From the NCBI RefSeq assembly GCF_900105385.1, contig NZ_LT629772.1:5518001-5582000 (forward strand): DNA of 64,000 bases, in the 5' to 3' direction. This DNA comes from Microlunatus soli. GTDB lineage: Bacteria; Actinomycetota; Actinomycetes; Propionibacteriales; Propionibacteriaceae. Of the stretch, positions 1 to 8,715 are shown one piece after another. Each line of letters begins with the position of its first letter. Within the stretch, counting starts at the first letter, position 1. Position numbers and translations under genes: made by a program. The notes below the pieces were generated by a model, which was not told where the DNA came from, did no database searches, and worked only from the letters and a program-made list of their open reading frames with translations.

Positions 1-81
1 GTGGACAGGTCGGACTGATCGCTCACCGGCCGAACGCTACGCCCTCGGCGTGGGGTTGATCATCAGGATTTCCCTGGGCCG

Positions 82-702
82 ATGAGCCAAGATGGAATGG
101 TGCTGTTCTCCAACGCCGATCTGGAACGGATAGTCAGCGGAGAGGTCGATCTCGCCTTCCGCAGCTGGAAACGTCCGATGCACGCGGTCGGCGGCCGGCA
201 GCGTACCCACGCCGGAGTGGTCGAGTTCACCGCGATCGACCGGGTCGAGCTGGACGAGATCACCGAGTCCGACGCCGGCCGCGCCGGCACCGACCTGGCC
301 CGGCTCAGACGCTTCCTGACCACCAAACCGGGGGAGATCTACCGGATCGGCGTGCGATACGCCGGCCCCGACGAACGGGCGGCGCTGCGAGACCGTTCGC
401 CGGACGGGGCGGAGCTGGACGAGATCGTCGAACGACTCCGGACGATGGATGGGCGGAGCCGACACGGCGCCTGGACCCGGCAACACCTGTCGCTGATCGA
501 CCGGCACCCCGGCGAACTGGCCGAGACCCTGGCTACCTCGATCGGGCGGGACAAACTTCCGTTCAAGGCCGACATCAGACGGCTGAAGGAACTCGGACTG
601 ACCGAGAGCCTGCGGGTCGGATACCGATTGTCGCCGCGCGGTCGTGCGGTGTTGGCCCGGCTGCGACTCACGGCGTCTGACGCAGGCTGGACTCCCGGAT
701 GA
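82..702 (+). CDS. ASCH/PUA-like domain protein (putative)
   Basis: 206 residues. The first ~75 residues (VLFSNADLERIVSGEVDLAF, a tryptophan in RSWKRP, then THAGVVEFTAIDRV) have the look of the ASCH/PUA-like fold, in which a short RNA- or nucleotide-binding barrel starts with a hydrophobic strand and a 'G/R...W' turn. The C-terminal half (LAETLATSIGRDKLPFKADIRRLKELGLTES...YRLSPRGRAVL) resembles a winged-helix segment like those that follow ASCH-like domains in actinobacterial proteins. No catalytic motif is visible. The start is uncertain: there is no clear ribosome-binding site before 82, and the Met at 97 is an alternative. The 3' end overlaps the convergent LacI gene by 35 bases. The ASCH assignment is by pattern only; a nucleic-acid-binding role is inference. 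Confidence 0.55.
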   Translation: MSQDGMVLFSNADLERIVSGEVDLAFRSWKRPMHAVGGRQRTHAGVVEFTAIDRVELDEITESDAGRAGTDLARLRRFLTTKPGEIYRIGVRYAGPDERAALRDRSPDGAELDEIVERLRTMDGRSRHGAWTRQHLSLIDRHPGELAETLATSIGRDKLPFKADIRRLKELGLTESLRVGYRLSPRGRAVLARLRLTASDAGWTPG

Positions 703-1663
703 TCAGTGCACTGCGGGACCGCGGCAACAATTCGGAATGATCATCTTCTTCGACGAGCTTGATCAACCGTTCGGCGCTGAACCGGCCGGCGCCGTACGGA
801 TCTCGTTGCAGGGCAGTGATCGACGGCGACGCGGTGCGGCAGAGCAGTGAGTCGTCCCAGGACAGGACGGCGATCGGCTCGGTCGCCGAACGCAGCGCGA
901 TGCTGCCGCCGACGGCCATCAGGTCGTTGGAGTAGATGATCGCCGTGGGACGCCGCCGGTCCTCCAGGAGCGAACCGGTCAGCTCGCGGGACCCGTCGAA
1001 GGTGTAGTCACCCTGGACGGTGATCACCTCCATCCCACGGCGTCCGCCGATCTCCCGGACGGCTCGCCGACGCTCGGTCTCGTGCAGCAGATCGGGTGGT
1101 CCGCTGATGTGGACGATCCTGCGGTGACCCAGCTCGGCCAGATGATCGACCAGGGTCGCCGCATCGGTGGCCTGGTCGAAGTTCCAGCCGTCGGCGGCCC
1201 GACGACCGCCGTGCACCAGATAGGTCAGGGTCAGCTCGTCCAGCAGGGCCGGGCGCGGGTCGTCGGTGCGCAGGTCGGTCAGCAACACGCCGTCGACCCG
1301 GCCCTCGGCGTTCCAGGTGCGGTAGACCGCGGCCTCACTGTCCTGGTCGGCGACGAACCTGATCATCAGGCTGACGCCGGTCTCGGACAGTGCCGACTCG
1401 ATACCGGACAGCAACCCCATGTAGTACGGCTCGGAGCCGAGGTCCTCGGGCTGCCGGTTGAGCACGATCCCGTAGGCGTCGGCCCGTCGTCGAGACAATG
1501 ATCGAGCGCTGACACTGGGCTGCCAGCCCAGCTCGGCGGCCAGCGCGGTGACCCGCATCCGGGTCTCGTCGCCGACCCCGGGGCGGCCGTTCAGGGCATA
1601 GGACACCGACGCTCTGGAGAGCCCGAGTCGGGCTGCCAGATCATCGATCGTGACGCGCGCCAT
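668..1663 (-). CDS. LacI family transcriptional regulator
   Basis: 331 residues, normal LacI/GalR length. The N-terminal helix-turn-helix is intact (VTIDDLAARLGLSRASVSYALNGRPGV, then the hinge-type SARSLSRRRADAYGIVL). It is followed by a periplasmic-binding-protein-like sensor domain (LGHRRIVHISG; PTAIIYSNDLMAVGG; DPYGAGRFSAERLIKL). Such proteins repress sugar-utilisation genes and are released by a small ligand. No transporter or glycosidase is adjacent, so the target is not evident; a half-palindromic site 59 bases upstream suggests autoregulation. It closely resembles the LacI at 23346-24359 in the DNA-binding region (same YALNGRPGV/FALNGQPGV helix), so both may recognise related operators. 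Family assignment is firm; ligand unknown. Confidence 0.93.
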   Translation of the reverse strand: MARVTIDDLAARLGLSRASVSYALNGRPGVGDETRMRVTALAAELGWQPSVSARSLSRRRADAYGIVLNRQPEDLGSEPYYMGLLSGIESALSETGVSLMIRFVADQDSEAAVYRTWNAEGRVDGVLLTDLRTDDPRPALLDELTLTYLVHGGRRAADGWNFDQATDAATLVDHLAELGHRRIVHISGPPDLLHETERRRAVREIGGRRGMEVITVQGDYTFDGSRELTGSLLEDRRRPTAIIYSNDLMAVGGSIALRSATEPIAVLSWDDSLLCRTASPSITALQRDPYGAGRFSAERLIKLVEEDDHSELLPRSRSALIIRESSLRQTP

Positions 1664-1721
1664 TGCGGTTCGACCATCCTCTCTGCTCCGGCCCGTCCCG
1701 GGCCGCAGATGAGGTCAGCTT

Positions 1722-1735
1722 AACCCTTTAAGGTT
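1722..1735. promoter_or_regulatory. Candidate LacI operator (imperfect palindrome)
   Basis: AACCCTTTAAGGTT has complementary AACC/GGTT arms around an AT-rich core in otherwise GC-rich DNA, 59 bases upstream of the LacI start codon and between it and the convergent-facing MmcQ-family gene. Ten of fourteen positions are symmetric. The position suggests autoregulation, but the match to a LacI consensus is weak. Confidence 0.35.
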
Positions 1736-1770
1736 CGCGTGACCTGCGGCGGAACACCGAACCGGTGTGG

Positions 1771-2124
1771 TCACCGCGGCAACCGGTCGGCGCGCTGCTC
1801 GACCAGCTCCGGCGACGCGGTCAGCCGCCACGCCTCGAACGTCAGCTCGGCGAGTTCGCGACGATCGATCCCGGCCAGCCGGACCACGACCCAGCCGAAC
1901 TGGCCCGCCGTGAACTGCACCTCGAAGACGTCCGGCCGCTCGGCGACCAGCGCCAGCTGCTCGGCCAGCGGTTGTTTGAGCCCGACCGTCTGGGTGCGCG
2001 GCCACAGGTAACCGAAGGTCCGCCCCTGCACCTTGAAGGAGGTGTAGTTGGTCGTCTCGTGCCGAGTCACACCGGGAAGCTGGTCGAGCAGTTTCAGCAA
2101 CGACAATTCGCGGACACCCACCAC
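1771..2124 (-). CDS. MmcQ/YjbR family protein
   Basis: 117 residues, the usual size for the YjbR/MmcQ double-wing family. The pattern is typical: TNYTSFKVQGRTFGYLWPRTQTVGLKQ (a 'K..gk.Fay' strand pair), then LALVAERPDVFEVQFTAGQFGWVVVRL and a C-terminal helix (ELAELTFEAWRLTASPELVEQ). The fold resembles that of some DNA-binding proteins, but no biochemical role is established for this family. It starts with GTG (two adjacent GTG codons at 2124 and 2121 are possible). It lies alone between a LacI gene on the same strand and the divergent malic enzyme gene. Confidence 0.85.
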   Translation of the reverse strand: MVGVRELSLLKLLDQLPGVTRHETTNYTSFKVQGRTFGYLWPRTQTVGLKQPLAEQLALVAERPDVFEVQFTAGQFGWVVVRLAGIDRRELAELTFEAWRLTASPELVEQRADRLPR

Positions 2125-2197
2125 TCCATCGTGGCAGGCTCCTCCGACACCGGCGACGCAACCGATGGCTGGGGCCGGGACGTGAGAAGATCGCCGG

Positions 2198-3616
2198 GTG
2201 AGCGCTGTCCCATCGGTTTCCTACTCCATCACCGTCCGCCTGGAGGTGCCAGCTGGTGGCGCCTCGGTGAGCGGGCTGACAACAGCGGTCGAGCAGGCCG
2301 GTGGCACCATCACCGCCCTCGACGTGACCGCATCCGGCCACGAGCGGCTGCGCATCGACGTGACCTGCGCGGCCCGCGACACCGATCACGCCGACGAGCT
2401 GGTCGAGGTGATGCGTCAGGTCCCGGGTGTCACGATCGGCAAGGTCAGCGACCGGGTCTTCCTGGCCCACATCGGCGGCAAGATCGCGATGAACAGCAAG
2501 CGCCCGATCCGCAACCGTGACGACCTGTCGATGGTCTACACCCCGGGCGTGGCCAGGGTGTCGTCGGCGATCGCGAAGAATCCCGAGGACGCCCGCCGGC
2601 TGACGATCAAGCGCAACACGGTTGCGGTGATCACCGACGGCTCCGCGGTGCTCGGACTGGGCAACGTCGGACCGTACGCCGCACTGCCGGTGATGGAGGG
2701 CAAGGCCGCGTTGTTCAAGCGGTTCGCCGACATCGACGCCTGGCCGCTGTGCCTGGACACCCAGGACACCGAGGAGATCATCGCCGTGGCGAAGGCGGTC
2801 GCGCCGGGATTCGCCGGGATCAACCTGGAGGACATCTCCGCGCCGCGCTGTTTCGAGATCGAGGCCCGGCTGCGCGAACAGCTGGACATCCCGGTCTTCC
2901 ACGATGATCAACACGGCACCGCGATCTGCGTGCTGGCGGCGTTGATCAACGCCCTCCGGGTGGTGGAGAAGCAGATCGAGTCGGTGCGGATCGTGATGTC
3001 CGGGGCGGGAGCCGCCGGGACCGCGATCATCAAGCTGCTGCTGGCCGCCGGCGCCACCAATCTGGTGGTCGCCGACGTCGACGGAGTGGTCCGCACCGAT
3101 CGGCCGGGGATCTCCGGACAGCTGGAATGGATCGCCGAACACACCAACAAGCTGGACTTCGGCGGCACCCTGAAGGAAGCCGTCGCGGGCGCCGACGTGT
3201 TCATCGGTGTCTCGGCCCCCGGAGTGCTGACCGGCGACGACGTGGCGACCATGGCGGACAACTCGATCGTCTTCGCCCTGGCCAATCCCGATCCCGAGGT
3301 CGACCCGGCCGAGGCCAGCCAGCATGCCGCCGTGGTGGCGACCGGCAGGTCGGACTTTCCCAACCAGATCAACAATGTGCTGGCCTTCCCCGGTGTGTTC
3401 CGCGGGTTACTGGATGCGCAGTCCGCCGAGGTCACCACGCCGATGCTGGTGGCTGCGGCGCATGCCTTGGCCGGTGTGGTGACCGACGAGGAACTGAATG
3501 CCGCCTACATCACGCCGAGCGTGTTCCACTCCGATGTCCACACCGCTGTCGCCGCCGCTGTCCGTACGGCCGCCGGCGGTCCGGCCGAGCTGCCGAAGGA
3601 CACCGAGGTCGAGTAG
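2198..3616 (+). CDS. NAD-dependent malic enzyme with N-terminal ACT domain
   Basis: 472 residues. Oxidatively decarboxylates malate to pyruvate in the cytosol, linking the TCA cycle to pyruvate. An ACT domain occupies about residues 5-80 (SYSITVRLEVPAGGASVSGL, then ERLRIDVTCAARD) and is expected to bind a small effector. The malic N-domain follows with the conserved tyrosine in MVYTPGVARV and the lysine in IGGKIAMNSKRP; the metal site is in FHDDQHGTAI and a Rossmann fold in VMSGAGAAGTAIIKL. The C-terminal part FALANPDPEVDP and FPNQINNVLAFPGVFRG are family hallmarks. GTG start. YqgE follows after three bases, so co-transcription is likely. NAD versus NADP preference cannot be settled by eye. 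Confidence 0.95.
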   Translation: MSAVPSVSYSITVRLEVPAGGASVSGLTTAVEQAGGTITALDVTASGHERLRIDVTCAARDTDHADELVEVMRQVPGVTIGKVSDRVFLAHIGGKIAMNSKRPIRNRDDLSMVYTPGVARVSSAIAKNPEDARRLTIKRNTVAVITDGSAVLGLGNVGPYAALPVMEGKAALFKRFADIDAWPLCLDTQDTEEIIAVAKAVAPGFAGINLEDISAPRCFEIEARLREQLDIPVFHDDQHGTAICVLAALINALRVVEKQIESVRIVMSGAGAAGTAIIKLLLAAGATNLVVADVDGVVRTDRPGISGQLEWIAEHTNKLDFGGTLKEAVAGADVFIGVSAPGVLTGDDVATMADNSIVFALANPDPEVDPAEASQHAAVVATGRSDFPNQINNVLAFPGVFRGLLDAQSAEVTTPMLVAAAHALAGVVTDEELNAAYITPSVFHSDVHTAVAAAVRTAAGGPAELPKDTEVE

Positions 3617-3619
3617 CGC

Positions 3620-4198
3620 GTGAGCGGCAGCACAGGATCGGGTACCGGGCCGAGGGCGGGCTCGCTGTTGGTCGCGAGCGTGCAGCTCGGCGACGGCGTG
3701 TTCAACCAGTCGGTCGTGTTGATCTTGGACTCCGACGCCGACGGGGCGCTCGGGGTGATCTTGAACGAGATCTCCCAGACCCCGTTGGACGCCGTCCTCC
3801 CGGACTGGGTGAATGCCGTCTCGGGGCCGCAGTATCTCTTCCACGGTGGGCCGGTCTCGCCCAACGGCGCGATCTGTCTGGCCAGTGTGGCCGACCCGTC
3901 CGAGGAACCTCCCGGCTGGCGACGGATGTTCTCCGGGGTCGGCCTGCTGCATCTGGACACACCGATCGAGATCGTCCGCGGCGCCTACCGCGATCTGCGG
4001 ATCTTCGCCGGCTATGCCGGCTGGTCACCGGGCCAGTTGGAGGGCGAGATCGCCGAAGGGATGTGGCACATCGTGCCCGCCACCTACGCCGACGTGTTCT
4101 CCTCCCGGCCGTTGGACCTGTGGCGCGACGTGCTCCGCCGGCAGGGTGACGAACTGGCCTACTTCTCCACCTGGACAGAGGATCCGGAGCTCAACTGA
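3620..4198 (+). CDS. YqgE/AlgH family protein
   Basis: 192 residues, full family length. It shows the family pattern GSLLVASVQLGDGVFNQSVVLILDSDADGALGVILN, followed by LFHGGPVSPNGAICLAS and the C-terminal RIFAGYAGWSPGQLEGEIAEGMWHIVPA. YqgE/AlgH proteins are cytosolic, widely conserved and of unproven function; AlgH was named for an alginate-regulation phenotype in Pseudomonas. It starts with GTG three bases after the malic enzyme stop codon, implying translational coupling. It converges with kdpE with only 16 bases between them. Confidence 0.95.
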   Translation: MSGSTGSGTGPRAGSLLVASVQLGDGVFNQSVVLILDSDADGALGVILNEISQTPLDAVLPDWVNAVSGPQYLFHGGPVSPNGAICLASVADPSEEPPGWRRMFSGVGLLHLDTPIEIVRGAYRDLRIFAGYAGWSPGQLEGEIAEGMWHIVPATYADVFSSRPLDLWRDVLRRQGDELAYFSTWTEDPELN

Positions 4199-4214
4199 GC
4201 CACGGACCCGGCAG

Positions 4215-4910
4215 TCAGCTCTCGAACCGGTAGCCCATGCCGGGCTCGGTGATCAGATGGCGCGGATGCGACGGGTCGTCCTCCAGTTTGCGTCGCAGTT
4301 GAGCGGAGTAGACCCGCAGATAGTTGGTCTCGGTGCGGTAGCCCGGTCCCCAGACCTCGCCGAGCAATTGCTGCGGTGACACCAGCTTGCCGCGGTTGCG
4401 GACCAGCACCTCCAACAGGTGCCATTCGGTCGGCGTCAAGCGGACATCGGCACCGTTGCGGCTCACCTTCTTGCGCGCCAGGTCGATCCGCAACGCACCG
4501 GACTCGACGACGGCTTCGTCGCTGTCGTCGGCGGGTTGGGCACGTCGTACCATCGCCCGCAGTCGGGCCAACAGTTCGTCCATCCCGAACGGTTTGGTGA
4601 CGTAGTCGTCGGCGCCGGCATCCAACGCGGCGACCTTCTCCTCCGAATCGTGCCGGGCCGACAACACGATGATCGGCACCCGGGACCAGCCGCGGATCCC
4701 TTCGATCACCTCGATACCGTCCAGATCCGGCAGCCCGAGATCGAGCACCACGACATCCAGCCGGTGCTTGGCCGCGGCATCCAGCGCGCCGGCACCGTCG
4801 GCGGAGGTGATCACCTCCCAGTGCCGTGCCCGCAGATTGATCGACAACGCCTTGACCAGGGCGGGCTCGTCGTCGACGAGCAGCACCGTCGGCAGGCCCG
4901 GTGCCGTCAT
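4215..4910 (-). CDS. kdpE: KdpE-type response regulator
   Basis: 231 residues, an OmpR/PhoB-class regulator. The receiver domain (about 7-120) has acidic pocket residues Asp13/Asp14, phospho-acceptor Asp57 in VVVLDLGLPD, and the switch lysine in DDYVTKPFG. The C-terminal winged helix (about 135-231) includes VRLTPTEWHLLEVLVRNRGKL and the ending YRTETNYLRVYSAQLRRKLE...HLITEPGMGYRFES, which is characteristic of KdpE. The start ATG at 4910 overlaps the kdpD stop (ATGA), so the kinase and regulator are translationally coupled. KdpE normally activates the kdpFABC potassium-uptake operon when phosphorylated by KdpD; no kdpFABC gene lies next to it here. Confidence 0.95.
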   Translation of the reverse strand: MTAPGLPTVLLVDDEPALVKALSINLRARHWEVITSADGAGALDAAAKHRLDVVVLDLGLPDLDGIEVIEGIRGWSRVPIIVLSARHDSEEKVAALDAGADDYVTKPFGMDELLARLRAMVRRAQPADDSDEAVVESGALRIDLARKKVSRNGADVRLTPTEWHLLEVLVRNRGKLVSPQQLLGEVWGPGYRTETNYLRVYSAQLRRKLEDDPSHPRHLITEPGMGYRFES

Positions 4911-7492
4911 CGCAACCCCTCCAGGGTCTCGCTCGGCGCAGGTGATGCTGCAGCACCCGTTGCGGTCGGCACCGAGATCACCATCGTCAGTCCACCGCCC
5001 GGGGTGTCCTCCGCGGTCAGCCGACCGCCGACCGCCTCGGAGAAGCCGCGGGCGACCGCCAGCCCGAGCCCCAGTCCACCGGCTCGCCGACGATCGCCGA
5101 CCTGCTGGAAGGAGTCGAACATCCGTTCCTTGGCATCGTCGGAGACTCCGGGACCATGATCGACGACGCGGATCTCGATCATCGGCCGGTCGCCGGTCGT
5201 CGGGTCCAGGCGGGCCGTGATCGTGATCACCGTGTCGTCCGGGGTGTGCCGGACGGCGTTCTCCACGATATTGCCCAGCGCGCGCTCCAGCAGACCCGGA
5301 TCGGTGATGATCAAGGGCAGTGTCTCGTCCACCTCGACCCGGACCCGGGTGGCCGGCACCGACGCCAGCGCCGGCCACACCACCTCGTCGACACTGATCT
5401 GCTGGGACCGCGGCCGGGCCGTCCCGGACTGCAACCTGGACATGTCCAGCAGGTTATCCACCAGCCGCTCCAGCTGGACGGTCGACTGCTGGACCATCTG
5501 CAGCAGTTGATCATGGTCCTCGGGACTGAAGTCGACGTCGCGCTGCTGCAGACTGGTGACGCTGGCCTTGATCGAGGCCAGCGGCGTACGAAGATCATGG
5601 GAGACCGCGGCCAGCAGGGTGCGGCGCATCGCATCGCCGGCTTCCAACCGGCCGGCCTCCTCGGCCCGCTGCCGCAGCCGCTCCCGTTCCAGGACCACCG
5701 TCGCCTGCGCGGCGAACGCCTCCAGCACCCGCCGCGAACCGCCGTCCAGATCGGGCCCGCGGAGCACCAGGCCGAGGGTCGGGGTGACCCGGATCTCGAT
5801 GTCGTCCTGGGCCGGGCGGTCGACTCCGGCCGGTGAGCCGGTGGGGTCTGCGGCCGGGGACGCGGTCTGTTGCACCGATCGCCACGCGCTGCGGGGATCA
5901 TCCCGCTCGACCAGGCTGACCGATGTCATCTTGAAGGTGGTCCGCAGCTGCTCGAGGATCGCTGCGACGGTGTCCTCGCCGCGGACCACACTGCCGGCGA
6001 GGATGGACAGGATCTCGGCGTCCCGGCCCGCCCGCCGCGCCTGGTTGCTCCGCCGGGCCGCGATGTCGACCACCGACGCCACCGCCGCGCCGACGACAAC
6101 GGTGATCAACAGAGCCAAGGCGTTGCCCGGGCTGGCGATGGTGATGGTGTGCAGCGGAGGAGTGCGGAACCAGTTCAGCAGCAGCGATCCCCAGACCGCT
6201 GCCACGATCGCCGGCCAGAGCCCACCCAACAGCGCGACCCCGACGGTGACCGCGATGGTCAGGACCGCTTCGGTGGTCAGTCCGATGCTGGTGATCGCCA
6301 GTGACTCGGCGGCGACCAGAGCCGCGGGCACGATGATGGCAGCGATCCAGCCGGCGACCCGGCGCCGCAGCCCGAGCAGATCCTTGCGTCGCGGCAGGCT
6401 CCCACGGCGTGCTCGATCATGGGTGACCACGTGCACGTCGATCGCCTCGCCGGCCCCGGTCACGACGGCGTTGCTGACGCTGCCCACGAAGAGGGACTGC
6501 CAAGGCCGTTTGCTGCTGGCGCCGATCACGATCAGCGTCGCGTTGGCGCCGCGGGCGAAGTCGGTGATCGCCTCGGCGATGTTGTCGCCGACGATCCGGT
6601 GGAACGAGCCGCCCAGCCGTTCGGTGAGCGCGCGTTGGGCCTCCAGGTTGCCGGCCTGGCCGGGCAGCAGCCCATCGCTGCGGCCGACGTGGACGGCGAT
6701 CAATTCGCCGCCGACGCCGCGCTGGGCGATCCGGGCGCCGCGGCGCAGCAGCGTCTCGCCTTCCGGGCCGCCGGCCAGCGCGACGATCACCCGCTCGCGG
6801 GCCGGCCAGGGCTGATCGATGCCGTGCTGGGCGCGATACTGGGCCAGTCCGGCGTCGACCCGATCGGCCACCCAGAGCAGGGCGAGTTCGCGCAGCGCGC
6901 CGAGGTTGCCGACCCGGAAGAAGTGCGACAGCGCCGCGTCGACCTTGTCGGCGTGATAGACGTTGCCGTGCGCCAGCCGCCTGCGCAGCGCCTCGGGGGA
7001 CATGTCGACCAATTCGATCTGGTCTGCCGCCCGGACCACCTCGTCGGGGATGGTCTCCTGCTGACGGATCCCGGTGATCTCGGCAACGACGTCGTTCAGC
7101 GACTCCAGATGCTGCACGTTCACCGTGGAGATGACGTCGATCCCGGCGGCCAGCAACCGGTCGACCTGTTGCCAGCGTTTGGTCGGACCGGCCGGGTCAC
7201 CGATGACGGTGTGCGCGAGCTCGTCGACCAGCACCACCTCGGGCCGGCGCCGGAGCACGGCCTCGACATCCAACTCGAAGTGCGTCGTACCCCGATGCTC
7301 GACCCGGCACCGGTCAGTGACCTCCAGGCCGTCCAGCAACTCGGCGGTGTGCGGTCGGCCATGGGTCTCCACCAACGCGACCACGACGTCACTGCCGCGG
7401 TCCCGGCGGCGGCGGCCCTCCGACAACATCGCAAAGGTCTTGCCGACACCCGGTGCGGCACCCAGGTAAACCCGAAGCACACCGCGACTCAT
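4907..7492 (-). CDS. kdpD: KdpD sensor histidine kinase
   Basis: 861 residues from the ATG at 7492, chosen because the KdpD domain begins there (MSRGVLRVYLGAAPGVGKT) and GGAGAG and GAAGG purine stretches precede it; the frame stays open further upstream but only through a large inverted repeat. Order of domains: KdpD nucleotide-binding domain with Walker A GAAPGVGKT at 11-19 and Walker B VVLVDELAHT; Usp-like domain (VIVALAGGPEGETLLRRGARIA); four-helix DUF4118 membrane segment near 395-500; GAF-like region; HisKA with phospho-acceptor His in AAVSHDLRTPLAS; HATPase with NIVENAVRHT, VDHGPGVS and GGLGLGLA. It senses potassium or turgor stress and phosphorylates KdpE. The operon is only kdpDE. Confidence 0.95.
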   Translation of the reverse strand: MSRGVLRVYLGAAPGVGKTFAMLSEGRRRRDRGSDVVVALVETHGRPHTAELLDGLEVTDRCRVEHRGTTHFELDVEAVLRRRPEVVLVDELAHTVIGDPAGPTKRWQQVDRLLAAGIDVISTVNVQHLESLNDVVAEITGIRQQETIPDEVVRAADQIELVDMSPEALRRRLAHGNVYHADKVDAALSHFFRVGNLGALRELALLWVADRVDAGLAQYRAQHGIDQPWPARERVIVALAGGPEGETLLRRGARIAQRGVGGELIAVHVGRSDGLLPGQAGNLEAQRALTERLGGSFHRIVGDNIAEAITDFARGANATLIVIGASSKRPWQSLFVGSVSNAVVTGAGEAIDVHVVTHDRARRGSLPRRKDLLGLRRRVAGWIAAIIVPAALVAAESLAITSIGLTTEAVLTIAVTVGVALLGGLWPAIVAAVWGSLLLNWFRTPPLHTITIASPGNALALLITVVVGAAVASVVDIAARRSNQARRAGRDAEILSILAGSVVRGEDTVAAILEQLRTTFKMTSVSLVERDDPRSAWRSVQQTASPAADPTGSPAGVDRPAQDDIEIRVTPTLGLVLRGPDLDGGSRRVLEAFAAQATVVLERERLRQRAEEAGRLEAGDAMRRTLLAAVSHDLRTPLASIKASVTSLQQRDVDFSPEDHDQLLQMVQQSTVQLERLVDNLLDMSRLQSGTARPRSQQISVDEVVWPALASVPATRVRVEVDETLPLIITDPGLLERALGNIVENAVRHTPDDTVITITARLDPTTGDRPMIEIRVVDHGPGVSDDAKERMFDSFQQVGDRRRAGGLGLGLAVARGFSEAVGGRLTAEDTPGGGLTMVISVPTATGAAASPAPSETLEGLR

Positions 7493-7527
7493 ACCTTCAT
7501 TCTCTCCACATTCTCCCCAAACCCCGG

Positions 7528-7574
7528 AGTTGTCAGGACGTCGTTGCGTTATACCCAACTACGTTCTGACAACT
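7528..7574. repeat. 47-base imperfect inverted repeat between kdpD and the RpiR gene
   Basis: Two 19-base arms (AGTTGTCAGGACGTCGTTG at 7528-7546 and its near-complement at 7556-7574) flank a 9-base AT-rich loop. Seventeen of nineteen positions are complementary; read as + strand RNA one of the two mismatches is a G-U pair. It sits 36 bases upstream of kdpD and 69 bases upstream of the divergent RpiR-family gene. It may be a double operator for the RpiR protein (each arm carries TTGTCAG/CTGACAA) or a cruciform/RNA hairpin; no function is proven. Confidence 0.6.
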
Positions 7575-7642
7575 GTGAGGGCCGATACCCTCAGTAGCAA
7601 CATGCGTACCTGGCGGATCACCGACAGCGAGGGAGTACGGCG

Positions 7643-8566
7643 ATGAGTACAGCCGAGAACACGGGCGGGTCGGCCACCGCCGGCGGCAAGAACCTGTCGG
7701 TCCTGATCAAGGTGCGCCGGGCGATGCCCAATCTGCGACCCGCCGAGCAACGCGTCGCCCAGGCCGTACTGGACGATCCGGCAGGAGTCTCGGAGAGTTC
7801 GATCACCACAGTGGCCAAACGCTGTGAGACCTCCGAGACCACAGTGCTCCGGTTCTGCCGGGCGATCGGTCTGGCCGGCTATCCGGAGCTGCGGATCGCG
7901 TTGGCTCGGGCGGCCCAGTGGGAGGAGACCGACCAGGAGGGTGGCGCCCCGTCGACCGGCCGGATCAGCTCGACCGACTCGCTGGCCGACGTCGTCAACA
8001 AGACCGCGTACGCCGACGCGCGGGCAATCACCGACACCGCCCGCGCGCTGGACCTGGCGGTGCTGGAACAGGCCGTCGACGCGTTGGCCGGTGCCCGCCG
8101 GATCGACATCTTCGGCACCGGTGCCAGCGCCCTGGTGGCTCAGGATCTGCACTACAAGCTGCATCGGATCGGTCGGGTGTCGTTCACCTGGGCCGACCCG
8201 CACCTGGCGCTCACCGCCGCTGCCGTGTTGAGCTCCGACGACGTCGCGATCGGCTTCTCCAACACCGGCACCACCTTCGACACCATCGATGCGCTTCGGA
8301 TGGCGCGGCGGCACGGCGCCACCACGATCGCGGTCACCAACTTCGACCGGTCACCGATCAGCAAGGTCTCCGATCTGGTGCTGGTCACGGCGGCGCACGA
8401 GGCAACCTTCCGGTCCGGCGCGATGTCCAGTCGGATCGCTCAACTGGCGCTGGTGGACTGCGTCTTCGCCGGTGTCGCGCAGCGTTCCTACGACCAGTCG
8501 ATCGAGGCGCTGGACGCGACCGCCGCCGCCGTCGAGAGCCGCCACGACGCACGCCGCAGCGGCTGA
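7643..8566 (+). CDS. MurR/RpiR family transcriptional regulator
   Basis: 307 residues. An N-terminal RpiR-type helix-turn-helix (about 25-95: MPNLRPAEQRVAQAVLDDP, then SSITTVAKRCETSETTVLRFCRAIGLAGYPEL) is followed by a SIS sugar-phosphate-binding domain (about 140-275: RIDIFGTGASALVAQDLHYKL, VAIGFSNTGTTFDTIDAL). The next gene on the same strand is murQ, so the natural effector is probably N-acetylmuramate-6-phosphate or a relative, and the target includes murQ, by analogy to MurR of enteric bacteria. A 149-base gap separates them, so murQ may have its own promoter (a TTTAAT-like box occurs near 8627). ATG at 7643 follows GCGAGGGAG. Confidence 0.92.
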   Translation: MSTAENTGGSATAGGKNLSVLIKVRRAMPNLRPAEQRVAQAVLDDPAGVSESSITTVAKRCETSETTVLRFCRAIGLAGYPELRIALARAAQWEETDQEGGAPSTGRISSTDSLADVVNKTAYADARAITDTARALDLAVLEQAVDALAGARRIDIFGTGASALVAQDLHYKLHRIGRVSFTWADPHLALTAAAVLSSDDVAIGFSNTGTTFDTIDALRMARRHGATTIAVTNFDRSPISKVSDLVLVTAAHEATFRSGAMSSRIAQLALVDCVFAGVAQRSYDQSIEALDATAAAVESRHDARRSG

Positions 8567-8715
8567 TCCGGGGCTGACCTGGGGCCCGAACTTGGGCTGC
8601 GGGGTGTCCGGCGGCGTCGGATCGGCTTTAATGGTGTGGTGAGAACTGACCAGGACGCCACGATTCGTGCACATCATCTACACAGGGGTGCGGTCGTGAC
8701 CCGGAGGGCGGTGCG

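Noticed and set aside
1715-3325. Long minus-strand open frame across the malic enzyme gene
   Set aside because: It is antisense to the well-conserved malic enzyme and MmcQ genes and its sequence is arginine/glycine-rich without any domain; GC-rich codon bias creates such shadows.
4199-4214. Terminator between yqgE and kdpE
   Set aside because: The gap is 16 bases with no convincing stem.
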